Assembly: GCF_022230955.1 (NCBI RefSeq)
Contig: NZ_JAKKFI010000077.1
Coordinates: forward strand, 62,001-126,000
From: Micromonospora cabrerizensis
GTDB lineage: Bacteria; Actinomycetota; Actinomycetes; Mycobacteriales; Micromonosporaceae
DNA: 64,000 nt
Direction: 5' to 3'
In this document: positions 33,514 to 41,757 of the stretch, piece after piece
How positions within the stretch are numbered: the first letter of the stretch is position 1
Layout: each line of letters starts with the position of its first letter
The notes under the pieces: model-generated
What the model was told of the DNA's origin: nothing
The model's database searches: none
Seen by the model: only the letters and a program-made list of their open reading frames with translations
Made by a program: the position numbers and the translations under genes

Positions 33514-34551
33514 GTGCGCCGGCAACTCGGATTCGTCTCGGTGGGCATCATGCTGCTCACCACTCTCGCCACCGCTCAGACGCCGGCCCGGGCGGCTCCC
33601 GCCGCAGACCGCTCGCCCGCCGCGTCCGCGACCGTCACCGAGGCCCGCGCCACCATCCGCGGGCGGGTGCCCACCGACGCGGACACGGCGGCGTCCGCGG
33701 GAAACGCCTACTGGACGCCGGAACGGATGCGGGCGGCACGCCCCGCCCCCATGCCGGAGGGGGTCGACGCTCCCGACGGTGAAGCCGCCGACCGCCCCGG
33801 CCGAATCGGTGCGCCCCGTGACGTGGCGACACCCGCGCCGCCACGATCCTCGACAGCCGACGTGAGCGCGGCCACGGGAGGCACCAGCCACCAGACCCAG
33901 GCGGTGAACGCCTCACCCGGCGTCGGTCGGGTCTTCTACACCCACAACAACGAGGACTACTTCTGCTCCGGCGGAACGATCAACAATCCGCAGGCGAACA
34001 TGGTGTCCACCGCCGGGCACTGCGTACACCCGGGTAACGGTGGGTCCGTCTGGTACGACAACTGGGCGTACGCGCCGGAGTACACCGACGGCGAGGAGGT
34101 GCACGGCCTCTGGTTCGCCAAGGAGTTCACCTCGGTCGAGGGTTGGGTCGACTGGGGCTACCTCTGGTGGGACTTCGCGTTCGTCACCATGTTCCCGCTC
34201 GACGGTGACCGGCTCGTGCACGTCACCGGAGGGCAGGGGCTCAGCGTCAACAAGTCCAAGACGCTCTCGGCGCTGCTGCTCGGCTATCCGGCCGAGGCCC
34301 CCTACGACGGCCTGTCGCAGTACTACGACCAGGGCAACATCAAGGCCGCCGGCGTGCAGCGGGTCAAGCTGAAGGACTGCCCGCTCAACCGTGGCGCCAG
34401 CGGCGGCCCGTTCCTGCGGGCCTGGGACAACGCCCTCCGATTCGGGTACGTCAACTCGGTGATGTCGTACAAGTTCTCCGGCAACATGTACGGCCCCTAC
34501 TTCGACGACGACGTCCTGGACATCTACAACGTCGCGAAGAACAAGCAGTGA
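33514..34551 (+). CDS. Secreted trypsin-like serine protease
   Basis: A 345-residue exported protease of the chymotrypsin clan. A signal peptide runs to about residue 28 (ARA-AP), then a Pro/Ala-rich propeptide to about residue 130. The catalytic triad is His169 in VSTAGHCV, Asp220 in WWDFAFV and Ser296 in NRGASGGPF; Cys151/Cys170 are placed for the usual disulfide beside the histidine. The pattern is close to glutamyl endopeptidase/V8-like and streptogrisin-related secreted enzymes. GTG at 33514 has AGGAGG at good spacing. Confidence 0.92.
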   Translation: MRRQLGFVSVGIMLLTTLATAQTPARAAPAADRSPAASATVTEARATIRGRVPTDADTAASAGNAYWTPERMRAARPAPMPEGVDAPDGEAADRPGRIGAPRDVATPAPPRSSTADVSAATGGTSHQTQAVNASPGVGRVFYTHNNEDYFCSGGTINNPQANMVSTAGHCVHPGNGGSVWYDNWAYAPEYTDGEEVHGLWFAKEFTSVEGWVDWGYLWWDFAFVTMFPLDGDRLVHVTGGQGLSVNKSKTLSALLLGYPAEAPYDGLSQYYDQGNIKAAGVQRVKLKDCPLNRGASGGPFLRAWDNALRFGYVNSVMSYKFSGNMYGPYFDDDVLDIYNVAKNKQ

Positions 34552-34618
34552 CCCGCGCCCGGACGGTGGTTTCCGCCGACGCTTGACAAGTACCCGGTTC
34601 CAGAGTGGACGATGCACC

Positions 34619-35533
34619 GTGCGAATTCTCGTGGTGGGTGGCAGTGGCCTGATCGGCGCTCATGTCGTGGACGTGCTGCGCGAGCGCGGCCACGCCACCA
34701 CCACGGTGGCGCGAACCGCCCACCCGGGCGTCGACCACCTGCTCGATGTCGGGTCCGCCTCGATCGAGGAACTGCGGCCGCTGCTCGCCGGTCACGACGG
34801 TGTCGTGTACGCCACCCGCACCGAAGAGCAGCGGCCGTTGCCCAAGCCGATCTATCCGCAGTTTCGCCGCGACAACGTCGAGCCGGTGGTACGCCTGTTC
34901 ACCGCCGCCCGCCTGGAGGGTCTCACCCGCGGGGTCGTGATGGGCTCGTACTACACCTACTTCGACCGGCTGCATCCGCAGTGGCGGCTCGCCGAGCGTC
35001 ACACGTACATCCGTTGCCGGCTGGAGCAGGCCCGCGAGGGGCGCGACGCAGCCGGCACGGATCTGCCGGTCGCCGTCCTCGAACTGCCCTTCGTCTTCGG
35101 TCGGGCCGGTGACCGGCTGCCGAACTGGGCCGGGCCGCTGGACCGGTGGGCGCGCTCGCGTACACCTCTGGTCGCGCCGACCGGCGGGAGCGCCGCAGCG
35201 TCGGCCCGCAGCGTGGCCGAGGTCGCGACCGACGCCCTGGAGCAGGCCAACGGCGCGGACATCCCGGTCGCCGACGAGAACCTCACCTGGGCCGACATGA
35301 TCGGGCGCATCGCCGAGGCGGTCGGCCGACGCCGTCGGGTCACCCGGCTGCCGGCCGGCGCGGCGAAGGCCGCCCTGCGACTCGGCGGCACGCTCCAGGC
35401 CCTCGGCCGCAAGGAGTCGGGCGTCAACCCCAGCTACCTCGCCGATCTCCTGCTCGCCGACCTGTTCATCGAGCCGACGACCGGCCGGCCACTGGATCCG
35501 GCGCTGCGGGAGACCTTTGCCCGGCACTCCTAG
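34619..35533 (+). CDS. NAD-dependent epimerase/dehydratase family protein
   Basis: A 304-residue Rossmann-fold protein of the extended SDR family. The N-terminal VRILVVGGSGLIGAHVVDVL carries the GxxGxxG NAD(P) motif, and a YYTYFDRLHPQWRLAE segment lies where the catalytic Tyr is expected, though a clear YxxxK is not seen. The C-terminal half (LTWADMIGRIAEAVGRR) binds substrate in the family. Function is unresolved. GTG at 34619 is used as start; TTGACA at 34583-34588 lies at a distance that would suit a -35 element, but the -10 is poor. Its TAG stop shares the CTAG tetramer with the convergent GNAT stop. Confidence 0.82.
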   Translation: MRILVVGGSGLIGAHVVDVLRERGHATTTVARTAHPGVDHLLDVGSASIEELRPLLAGHDGVVYATRTEEQRPLPKPIYPQFRRDNVEPVVRLFTAARLEGLTRGVVMGSYYTYFDRLHPQWRLAERHTYIRCRLEQAREGRDAAGTDLPVAVLELPFVFGRAGDRLPNWAGPLDRWARSRTPLVAPTGGSAAASARSVAEVATDALEQANGADIPVADENLTWADMIGRIAEAVGRRRRVTRLPAGAAKAALRLGGTLQALGRKESGVNPSYLADLLLADLFIEPTTGRPLDPALRETFARHS

Positions 35534-35970
35534 GCGGGTGGTCGGGCGAGATACGCGGTCTTGACGTCGGCCGAGAACCCACAGGCGCGGTAGAAGCCGT
35601 GCGTCGCGGGGTCGCGCGAGCCCGTCATCAGCATTGCCTTGTAGCAGCCCGCATCCCATGCGGCCTGGAGCGTGTCGGCCATGATCTGGCGACCCAGACC
35701 GGTGCGTCGCCGCGACTCCTCCACGACGACGTTCTCGATGACGGCGTACGGCGACGCCGACCGGGTCAGGTTGGGGATGACGTTGAGGTACGTCGAGGCG
35801 ACGACGGCCCCGTCCACTTCGAGGACGAACAGGTGCAGCCCCGGTGAGCCGAGGATCTGCCGGAGGACCGTTGCACCGGTGTCATCGTCCAGCACCGGGT
35901 CGTCCGGGTTCAGCTGCCGGTACAGGCGGATGATCTGCGCCAGGTCGTCGGGCCGAGCCGCACGGAACAT
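35530..35970 (-). CDS. GNAT-family N-acetyltransferase
   Basis: A 146-residue acetyltransferase that moves acetyl from acetyl-CoA to an amine. The start IRAARPDDL-like strand, the acetyl-CoA motif RRRTGLGRQIMADTL (Q/RxxGxG/A near residues 87-101) and the final HGFYRACGF helix-strand are typical GNAT features. Substrate unknown. ATG at 35970 has GAGGGC immediately upstream. Its stop overlaps that of the convergent epimerase gene. Confidence 0.88.
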   Translation of the reverse strand: MFRAARPDDLAQIIRLYRQLNPDDPVLDDDTGATVLRQILGSPGLHLFVLEVDGAVVASTYLNVIPNLTRSASPYAVIENVVVEESRRRTGLGRQIMADTLQAAWDAGCYKAMLMTGSRDPATHGFYRACGFSADVKTAYLARPPA

Positions 35971-36158
35971 GCCCTCAGCGTAACGAGAACCCCGGCCAGT
36001 GCGCGGCCTCGCGGTGCGCCGCGTCGGCGCTGCTGGCGGTCGTCGCGTCTCACCCTGCGGTACGCCACAGTGATGATCAGGAAGAGGGTGCCGCCGAGCA
36101 CGAGGGTGAGCGCGGCGTTGACCACCACGGGCAGGTCGTCAACCAGGTACTGCTTCAC
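35910..36158 (-). CDS. Possible small membrane protein downstream of the LysR gene
   Basis: An 82-codon frame with GGGAG upstream of GTG 36158. It starts VKQYLVDDLPVVVNAALTL and has one strong membrane helix (about residues 10-32) then a basic Arg-rich stretch; the last 25 residues overlap the GNAT gene and look like read-through. The same frame between the LysR stop and this GTG reads APWWIYVPVILGSNY, which also looks like a membrane segment but has no start codon. This may be a decayed or mis-started two-helix membrane protein. Low confidence. Confidence 0.35.
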   Translation of the reverse strand: MKQYLVDDLPVVVNAALTLVLGGTLFLIITVAYRRVRRDDRQQRRRGAPRGRALAGVLVTLRACSVRLGPTTWRRSSACTGS

Positions 36159-36209
36159 GTAGTTGCTCCCGAGGATGACGGGGACGTAGATCCACCAGGG
36201 CGCCGTCGC

Positions 36210-37076
36210 TCACGCCTGCGCCTGCCGCGCGGCGATCTCGACGAACTCCCGCACCAGCGGCGACCGGTCGTCCTCGGCCCAGGCCAGGCACACCTGGTTG
36301 TGCCCGAGGTCGCCGACGGGCACATGGACGACGTCCGGCCTGGTGTAGAACGTCGCGGTCGACAGCGGAAGGATCACCATCCCGGCGTACGCGGCGACGT
36401 GTTCCAGCTTCTCCTCGACGGAGTTCAGCTCGGGCCGCGGGCGGGGGTCGGGATCCGTCGGACGGTTTGGCAGGTCCCGCCACTCGGGCACCGCGTCCGG
36501 GTCCTGGAGCAGCCGCTCCTCGACGAGCTCGGCCAGGTCGATCGACTCCTTCCCGGCCAGGCGGTGCTCGTGAGGCAGGACCACGACACGGGGTTCGGTG
36601 AACAGGGGGCGCAGGCTCAGGCCGCGCCGGTCAACCGGAAGCCGCACGTAGCTGACGTCGGCGCGCCCCTCGCGTACCACCTCGGCCTGGTCGTTCCAGG
36701 ACGTTCGGACGACACCGACGGACAGGTCGGGGTGCAGGTCGGCGATCGCGCGAGCCTCGGCGGTGACGATGATGCCGGGCATGAACGCGATGGTGAACGT
36801 CGGTCTGCCGTGCGCGGCACGTTGCACCCGCCGGTGCAGTGCCTCGGCGGAGGCCAGCAGCGGACGAGCGTCGGTCAGGAGTTGACGGCCGGCGTCGGTC
36901 AGCACGGTGGAGCGACGATCCCGGACGAAGAGCTCCGCGCGGAGTTCGTGCTCGAAGGCTCGGATCTGGCGTGACAGGACCGGCTGGGCGATGTGCAGCC
37001 GCGCGGCGGCCCGACCGAAGTGCAGCTCCTCGGCGACCGCCACGAAGTAGCGCAGCTTGCGCAGATCGACGTCCAT
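36210..37076 (-). CDS. LysR-family transcriptional regulator
   Basis: A 288-residue regulator. The winged HTH is at residues 5-65 (LRKLRYFVAVAEELHFGRAAARLHIAQPVLSRQIRAFE), followed by the substrate-binding co-inducer domain (from about 90). ATG 37076 (MDVDLRKLRYF) is chosen from family alignment; the upstream extension is rejected. It is divergent from the SDR gene, 157 bases apart, with an inverted repeat (37113-37144) in between, so it probably controls the SDR gene and itself. Confidence 0.92.
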   Translation of the reverse strand: MDVDLRKLRYFVAVAEELHFGRAAARLHIAQPVLSRQIRAFEHELRAELFVRDRRSTVLTDAGRQLLTDARPLLASAEALHRRVQRAAHGRPTFTIAFMPGIIVTAEARAIADLHPDLSVGVVRTSWNDQAEVVREGRADVSYVRLPVDRRGLSLRPLFTEPRVVVLPHEHRLAGKESIDLAELVEERLLQDPDAVPEWRDLPNRPTDPDPRPRPELNSVEEKLEHVAAYAGMVILPLSTATFYTRPDVVHVPVGDLGHNQVCLAWAEDDRSPLVREFVEIAARQAQA

Positions 37077-37112
37077 CCGGTCCCCGTCCGGTTCGGTTGC
37101 TGATCGTTCCAC

Positions 37113-37144
37113 GATACCCACCGGCTTCATGCTCATCGGGTATC
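37113..37144. promoter_or_regulatory. Candidate LysR operator
   Basis: GATACCC (37113-37119) and GGGTATC (37138-37144) are perfect 7-base arms 18 bases apart, in the gap between the divergent LysR and SDR genes. LysR proteins bind dyads in exactly such positions. Confidence 0.5.
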
Positions 37145-37233
37145 ACAGCAGGTGGAAGAGGTCTTGGACGCGGGCGTCGTGGTCGACGCATGGTGGGAAC
37201 CGTCTTCACCACGAACCCCGGAAGGACACGATC

Positions 37234-37953
37234 ATGAACCTCAGCGACCAGCGTGTCGTCGTACTCGGCGGAACCTCGGGAATCGGGCTCGCCACCGCCA
37301 CCCGGGCCGCCCGCGAGGGCGCCCAAGTCGTGGTCGCCTCCCGCAACCAGCGCAGCGTCGACCGCGCCCTGGCGACCCTGCCGACCGGCACCCAGGGGTA
37401 CGTCGCCAACCTCACCGACCCCGGCGACGTGGTCCGGCTGTTCCAGGGCCTCGGGCCGTTCGACCACCTCGTCTACACCGCCGGTGAGCCGCTCGCGCTG
37501 ATGTCCGTCGACGCCCTCGACCTCGCCGCCGCCCGCACCGCCTTCGACCTGCGCTACTTCGGCTCCCTGTCAGCGGTCAACGCGGCACTGCCGCACCTGC
37601 GCCCGGGCGGGTCGATCACCCTCACCACCGGCACCGCCAACCACCGGCCGAGCGCCGGCTGGTCGGTGGCGGCCAGCATCACCGGGGCGATCGACGCGCT
37701 GGTCCGCGCGCTCGCCGTCGAACTCGCCCCGATCCGGGTCAACGCCGTCTCCGCCGGCGTGATCCGCTCGCCGCTCTGGGACCCGCTTCCGGAGGAAACC
37801 CGAGAGCAGATGTACGCCCAGCTCAGCGGGTCACTGCCGCTCGGTCGGGTGGGCGAGCCGGAGGAGGTCGCCGAGGCGTTCGTCTATCTGCTCCGGGCGA
37901 CCTATGCCACCGGCACGGTGGTGACCGTCGACGGCGGCACCCTGGTCGCCTGA
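37234..37953 (+). CDS. SDR-family oxidoreductase with atypical active site
   Basis: A 239-residue short-chain dehydrogenase/reductase. The NAD(P) motif GGTSGIG is at residues 12-18, and IRVNAVSAGVIRSPLW and ATYATGTVVTVDGG are typical of the fold. At the usual YxxxK position the sequence reads AASITGAIDAL, so the catalytic Tyr and Lys appear to be missing. It might still act by another route or serve as a binding protein. ATG at 37234 has GGAAGGA upstream. Probably controlled by the divergent LysR. Confidence 0.88.
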   Translation: MNLSDQRVVVLGGTSGIGLATATRAAREGAQVVVASRNQRSVDRALATLPTGTQGYVANLTDPGDVVRLFQGLGPFDHLVYTAGEPLALMSVDALDLAAARTAFDLRYFGSLSAVNAALPHLRPGGSITLTTGTANHRPSAGWSVAASITGAIDALVRALAVELAPIRVNAVSAGVIRSPLWDPLPEETREQMYAQLSGSLPLGRVGEPEEVAEAFVYLLRATYATGTVVTVDGGTLVA

Positions 37954-38129
37954 GCGCCTTCCCCACGGGGGTCGCGTCGCCTTCCCACCCCCACAACTTC
38001 GGGATGGTCGCGACAGAGCCGGCGGGCCGGCCGGTCGGGGCGGCGTGGTTCCGGTACCTGACCGCCGCCGGTCCGGCTTACGGGTACGTGAGCGACGACG
38101 TGCCGGAGCTGACCACACCCCGCCGGGCT

Positions 38130-38570
38130 TCACCTGAGCTGTTCGGCCAGCCCGACGATGATGCCCTCGGGACCACGGACGTAGCACAGCCGGAAGATGT
38201 CCTCGTACCGCTCCAGCTCACCGACGAGGACCGCGCCACGGGCACGCAGGCGGGCGACGACGTCCTCGATGTCGTCGACGGCGAACATGATGCGACGAAT
38301 GCCGAGCGTGTTCGCCGGTGCGTCCCTCGGCTCGGGGCTGATGGCCGTCGGCGTGTGGAACATCGCCAGCTCGACCTTGCCCTGGCCATCCGGGGTCCGC
38401 AGCATCGCGACCTCCTGTCGGACGTCGTCGACCCCGATGACACGCTCCACCCACCGTCCCTCGACCGGCCCTCTGCCCTCCAACTCCATGCCCAGCTCCA
38501 CGAAGAACGCAATGACAGCGTCGAGGTCTTCGACAACGATGAGGACGTTGTCCATCCGCTGGATCGCCAT
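38130..38570 (-). CDS. VOC (glyoxalase/bleomycin resistance-like) family protein
   Basis: A 146-residue metalloprotein of the vicinal-oxygen-chelate superfamily. It has the paired beta-alpha-beta repeats: MDNVLIVVEDLDAVIAFFVELG in the first half and RIMFAVDDIEDVVARLRARG in the second. Ligands come from a conserved His/Glu set that is only partly evident here (ELAMFH, GPEGIIVGLAEQ). Substrate unknown; family members include glyoxalases, dioxygenases and antibiotic-binding proteins. ATG at 38570 has GGGAG at nine bases upstream. Confidence 0.85.
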   Translation of the reverse strand: MAIQRMDNVLIVVEDLDAVIAFFVELGMELEGRGPVEGRWVERVIGVDDVRQEVAMLRTPDGQGKVELAMFHTPTAISPEPRDAPANTLGIRRIMFAVDDIEDVVARLRARGAVLVGELERYEDIFRLCYVRGPEGIIVGLAEQLR

Positions 38571-38751
38571 GCTGGATCTCCCTGGTCCGGTGCGGCCCCG
38601 GTGACCGCATCCTTTCCTGAGACGGAGCCGCCCGGCCGTTCTCGACGTCGGTGTGGTCAGTCAGTGGCCGACGCCGCGCGGGCAACGGCTCCGGTCGACG
38701 GCCACGTCCGGAAGTGTTCGGGCCCGGTGACGCCCGCTGCGGGGCGGCTGC

Positions 38752-39252
38752 TCAGAAGCCGGCGACGTGCGGGGCCAGCGCGATCGCCACGAACCGAATC
38801 GTCCGGCCCAGCAGGCAGGTCGCCGCGAAGGCCGCGGAACGCATGGGTGTGCGACCCAGGTAGACGCTGGCGGCCAGCAGCGGCGGAAATCCGGTGACCG
38901 CGCTGACCAGCAGCAGCCCGGTGGCCTGGCGGGGGCGTTCCATCACCTCGACAAGTCGCGCCCCGGCCGCCTTCGGACGGGCGAGCATCGTCGCCAGCCG
39001 GCCGGCTGGCTCCCGTACGGTGGGTGTGCGCCTGCGCAGCCGGCCTTGCAGCCAGGACGAGTGGATCGCGCCGCGGGCGGCGAGGAAGATCAGGACCTTG
39101 CCGGCCGTCTGACCGGCCGCTGCGGCGACTCCCAGCGCCACCGACGGTGCGCCGGTCGTCGCCACCGCCGCGATCAGGTACGGCTCGGCCGGGGTGAACG
39201 GCAGGAAGGCCGACAGGAGCCCGACGGCGGCAGCCGTCAGGACGGCAATCAT
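38752..39252 (-). CDS. Small VTT/DedA-like membrane protein
   Basis: A 166-residue membrane protein with hydrophobic segments near residues 3-25, 28-60 and 105-165. PFTPAEPYLIA and the following GQTAGKVLIFLAARG segment resemble the VTT (SNARE-associated/DedA) fold, whose members act as lipid scramblases or exporters, but at 166 residues it is short, so the call is tentative. ATG 39252 overlaps the stop of the phosphatidyltransferase gene (ATGA). Last gene of the ArsR-led operon. Confidence 0.65.
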   Translation of the reverse strand: MIAVLTAAAVGLLSAFLPFTPAEPYLIAAVATTGAPSVALGVAAAAGQTAGKVLIFLAARGAIHSSWLQGRLRRRTPTVREPAGRLATMLARPKAAGARLVEVMERPRQATGLLLVSAVTGFPPLLAASVYLGRTPMRSAAFAATCLLGRTIRFVAIALAPHVAGF

Positions 39253-39839
39253 GGCCGGGTGTGCGGCAGGCCCGCCGGCAGCTTGGCGGCGCAGACCAAC
39301 GAGACGACCTTCACCGCGGCGACCGCGAGGGCGAACGTGACGGCCACGGCCGTCGGCGCGACGATCGCCAGGATCACCACCGCGGCGGTGTTCAACGCCT
39401 TCGCCGGGGGCGACCAGTTCCACCAGTAGATGCGGCGGTCGACGCTGGCGAAGTAGTTCGGGCTCAGCAGCGGCCAGCGCAGGAACATCAGACTCAGCAA
39501 CTGGTCGACGACCATGAACTGGACCAGAAACACCGCGACCGGCAGAGCGGTGTCGGGCCGCAGCACGACCAGCGCGGCAGCGCAGGCCGAGGTGCAGGCC
39601 CGGTCGGCGACGATGTCGAAGACCGCGCCGGTGCGCGTCTCCTGCATGAAAGCCCGGGCGGCGGCGCCGTCCAGGATGTCGCCGATCCAATAGATCAGGT
39701 ACGCGGCGACGAGCAGGTGGACGCTGCGGTGGGTCAGCGCCGCCACGGCGAGCGCCACCGAGATGGCCGTGCGGACGGCGGTGATGGCGTTGGGGACGTT
39801 GACCAGCGTGACCGGCGGGCTGAGGCCCAGGGCGGTCAT
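39249..39839 (-). CDS. CDP-alcohol phosphatidyltransferase
   Basis: A 196-residue membrane enzyme that transfers a phosphatidyl group from a CDP-linked donor (such as CDP-diacylglycerol) to an alcohol. The catalytic signature DGxxAR-x8-Gx3Dx3D is complete in DGAAARAFMQETRTGAVFDI followed by VAD. About five hydrophobic segments surround it. The acceptor alcohol (glycerol-P, inositol-P, etc.) cannot be told; it is smaller than typical PgsA/PIS. ATG overlaps the upstream stop by four bases, as does its own stop the next gene. Confidence 0.9.
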   Translation of the reverse strand: MTALGLSPPVTLVNVPNAITAVRTAISVALAVAALTHRSVHLLVAAYLIYWIGDILDGAAARAFMQETRTGAVFDIVADRACTSACAAALVVLRPDTALPVAVFLVQFMVVDQLLSLMFLRWPLLSPNYFASVDRRIYWWNWSPPAKALNTAAVVILAIVAPTAVAVTFALAVAAVKVVSLVCAAKLPAGLPHTRP

Positions 39840-40063
39840 TCGGCGTCCTTGAGGATGCGGTGCATCTCCGTGGTGCGCCGGTTCAGATCGGCCAGCTGCG
39901 CGCCCATGTCGGCGAGCAGGCGCTGCGTTTCGGCGGCCTGTTCGGCGTACTGCCGCTGCATTTCACCGGAGACGGCGACCCGCTTGCGGACGCCGGCATA
40001 CCAGATGGCCGCGATGACCACGGCGGCGATGACGATGAGGAAAACCGAAGCGGCGATGTCCAT
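39836..40063 (-). CDS. Small membrane-anchored coiled-coil protein
   Basis: A 75-residue protein with one N-terminal membrane helix (about residues 4-24) and a cytoplasmic heptad-like helix to the end (EMQRQYAEQAAETQRLLADM, LADLNRRTTEM). No family name is known to me. It starts directly after the ArsR stop (TAG-ATG) and its own stop overlaps the phosphatidyltransferase ATG, so it is co-translated with them; a scaffold or adaptor role in the membrane is inferred. Confidence 0.75.
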   Translation of the reverse strand: MDIAASVFLIVIAAVVIAAIWYAGVRKRVAVSGEMQRQYAEQAAETQRLLADMGAQLADLNRRTTEMHRILKDAE

Positions 40064-40421
40064 CTAACTGTTTCCTTTGGGTGCGGCGTCGCCGTCTCCG
40101 GCGGTGCTCAGGGTCGTGGCGGCGACCGCCACCACGTCGGGCGTGAGGTGCAGTGAGAACGGGGTGGCCTCGTAGTACTTGAGTGCCTTGCCGTCCGGGG
40201 ACAACTCCAGGTGCGCGGTGACCAGCCCGGCCTTCTCCAGTTTCTTGAGGTGCACCTGCAACAGGGCCCGGCTGATGCCCAGGTCACGGGCGAGTTGCGA
40301 GACGTACGTGCGTCCGTCGGTCAGCGCCGCGAGCACGCGCAGTCGGTGCGGGCTGGCCAGCGTGGCGAGGACCTCGACCAGCCGGTCACCGCTCAGCTCC
40401 CATACCTCACCTTGGCTCATG
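40064..40421 (-). CDS. ArsR/MarR-like winged-helix regulator heading a lipid-enzyme operon
   Basis: A 118-residue DNA-binding protein. The HTH occupies residues 10-75 (LATLASPHRLRVLAALTDGRTYVSQLARDLGISRALLQVHLKKLEKAGLV) and a wing at DGKALKYYEATPF. No metal-binding cysteines are seen. ATG 40421 is chosen because a promoter with -10 AATAAT lies seven bases upstream, making the message leaderless. An operator overlaps the -10 and the ATG itself. The longer frame from 40444 would begin inside the promoter. It probably represses its own operon. Confidence 0.85.
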
Positions 40422-40458
40422 CCAACTATTATTGGCATACGCAAGCGCGAACGTCAAA
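40420..40458 (-). promoter_or_regulatory. Leaderless promoter and operator of the ArsR operon
   Basis: On the minus strand: TTGACG (40453-40458), an 18-base spacer, AATAAT (40429-40434), seven bases, then the ATG. ATGCCAA and TTGGCAT (40420-40426 and 40433-40439) are perfect 7-base arms around six bases, so the dyad covers the -10, the transcription start and the first bases of the start codon. Confidence 0.65.
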
Positions 40459-40506
40459 CCGGGTTGAGCTACGGGAGAAGGGGGGCTTGTCGCGTGGTCC
40501 GTGTCG

Positions 40507-41097
40507 CTACGCGTGCGCCCGCGCGTCGTGCCGTGCTGCCATGCCGCGCAGACGATCGGCGATCGCGAAGGCCGCGTCGTCCGAGTCGTCCCTTACCCTC
40601 GCACCGGTCAGCGCATCTGCCAACGCGATCAGTTCCGCCGACGGCAGGCTGCTCCCTCCCTGACTGACGGGCAGCTTCAGCACAATCCCCGACTCCGCGG
40701 AGTGGGCGACCAGCACCGACACGACATCACGTCGCGGGTCGTCGCGTGAGCTGACATCCGCCGTCGAGAGGTCCACCCACCTCGGCCGGAGCCACCGGCG
40801 CTCGCCGAGCAGCGTCCCGTCCAGCCACCAGGCGTAGGGGATCACCGCCAGTATCGCCAGACCGACCGCCCCCACGATGTACACGCCGAGCATGAACCCG
40901 ACCGCGACAAACAGGTGCGGCACCAGCGAGCCCCACACGTTGACGGGGTCCTCGGTGAGGGACTCGACGATCAGGTCAGCGGGCATCCAGATCAGGACAC
41001 CCGCCACGAAGAGCACGGGTGACGCGAGCACCGCCGCCCTGACCTTGCGCGCCGTGCCGGCACCCAGCGACAGCCGAACCTTCGAACGTCTCCCCAT
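40507..41097 (-). CDS. Membrane protein of unknown function
   Basis: A 196-residue protein with two hydrophobic segments (about residues 25-45 and 60-90) and a cytoplasmic C-terminal half resembling a PH-like or beta-rich domain (WLRPRWVDLSTADVSSRDD, VSVLVAHSAESGIVLKL). I do not recognise a family. ATG at 41097 is preferred; a TTG three codons earlier is possible. Single gene, divergent from the small membrane protein at 41253. Confidence 0.7.
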   Translation of the reverse strand: MGRRSKVRLSLGAGTARKVRAAVLASPVLFVAGVLIWMPADLIVESLTEDPVNVWGSLVPHLFVAVGFMLGVYIVGAVGLAILAVIPYAWWLDGTLLGERRWLRPRWVDLSTADVSSRDDPRRDVVSVLVAHSAESGIVLKLPVSQGGSSLPSAELIALADALTGARVRDDSDDAAFAIADRLRGMAARHDARAHA

Positions 41098-41252
41098 GCC
41101 CGCCAACCGTAGCCTCCTCGATCACCTGGTTGGCCACCCCGACGGCGCCGCTTTACAGACCGCCGGCTCACCCGTCACCATCACCCCACACCCTTGATCA
41201 AGACCCTTACCAACACCTTGCGGTCAGGGCTGAGGGCGTCTGGAGGTAGAAC

Positions 41253-41582
41253 ATGCTCCTCAAAGCCATCACCGTCGCGCTGGTGCCCCTTGCGGGGTTG
41301 GCCGCAATAATCTGGATCGCCAACTGGCCCTTCCACACCCCGTGGGCGAAGAAGCTCAGCCCCGAGCAACGTCGGATCAACCTCGCGCACAACCAACGTC
41401 ATCACCGTCGTGCCGTACGGGTTGTGTTGCCCATGCTCGCCATCGTGCTCGGAATGACCTCCGTGAGCATCCTGGCGAGCCCGAGAGGTGATCCGTTCGC
41501 GGCGACAGTCATGGGCGCCTGCTCGGTTGTCTGCGCCGGCGTGTTCGTCGCGGTGATCAGGAAGGGGCGCAGGCGGCCTTGA
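41253..41582 (+). CDS. Small two-helix membrane protein
   Basis: A 109-residue protein with a hydrophobic N-terminus (residues 2-26), a basic cytoplasmic-like segment and two more hydrophobic stretches (about 57-77 and 84-102). No family recognised. ATG 41253 has a clear GGAGGT ribosome site. It ends 30 bases before the left copy of the 59-bp direct repeat. Confidence 0.75.
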   Translation: MLLKAITVALVPLAGLAAIIWIANWPFHTPWAKKLSPEQRRINLAHNQRHHRRAVRVVLPMLAIVLGMTSVSILASPRGDPFAATVMGACSVVCAGVFVAVIRKGRRRP

Positions 41583-41612
41583 CTTCACTGGCCCGGCTCA
41601 AGGGACGTCTCG

Positions 41613-41671
41613 GGTCAGGGGTTGATCAGTTTCCAGTCGCCTTCGGAGATGACCTCGACGGTGCCATCGAC
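41613..41671. repeat. 59-bp direct repeat, left copy (fragment of peptidase E 3' end)
   Basis: These 59 bases are identical to 44524-44582, which hold the last 18 codons and stop of the peptidase E gene. Similarity continues leftward for about 20 bases. The fragment has no gene of its own; the open frame at 41615-41803 is accidental. Confidence 0.85.
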
Positions 41672-41714
41672 GGGGATCCGGGCACGTAGCCCTCGCACCG
41701 CAACTCGCCGGCCG

Positions 41715-41752
41715 GGAGGGGCCGACCAGGCATGGTGCTGGCCGGCCCCTCC
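41715..41752 (-). terminator. Hairpin terminator of the DUF397 gene
   Basis: GGAGGGGCCG (41715-41724) and CGGCCCCTCC (41743-41752) form a 10-bp stem extended by CCAG/CTGG inside, six bases beyond the DUF397 stop. Confidence 0.65.
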
Positions 41753-41757
41753 ATCGG

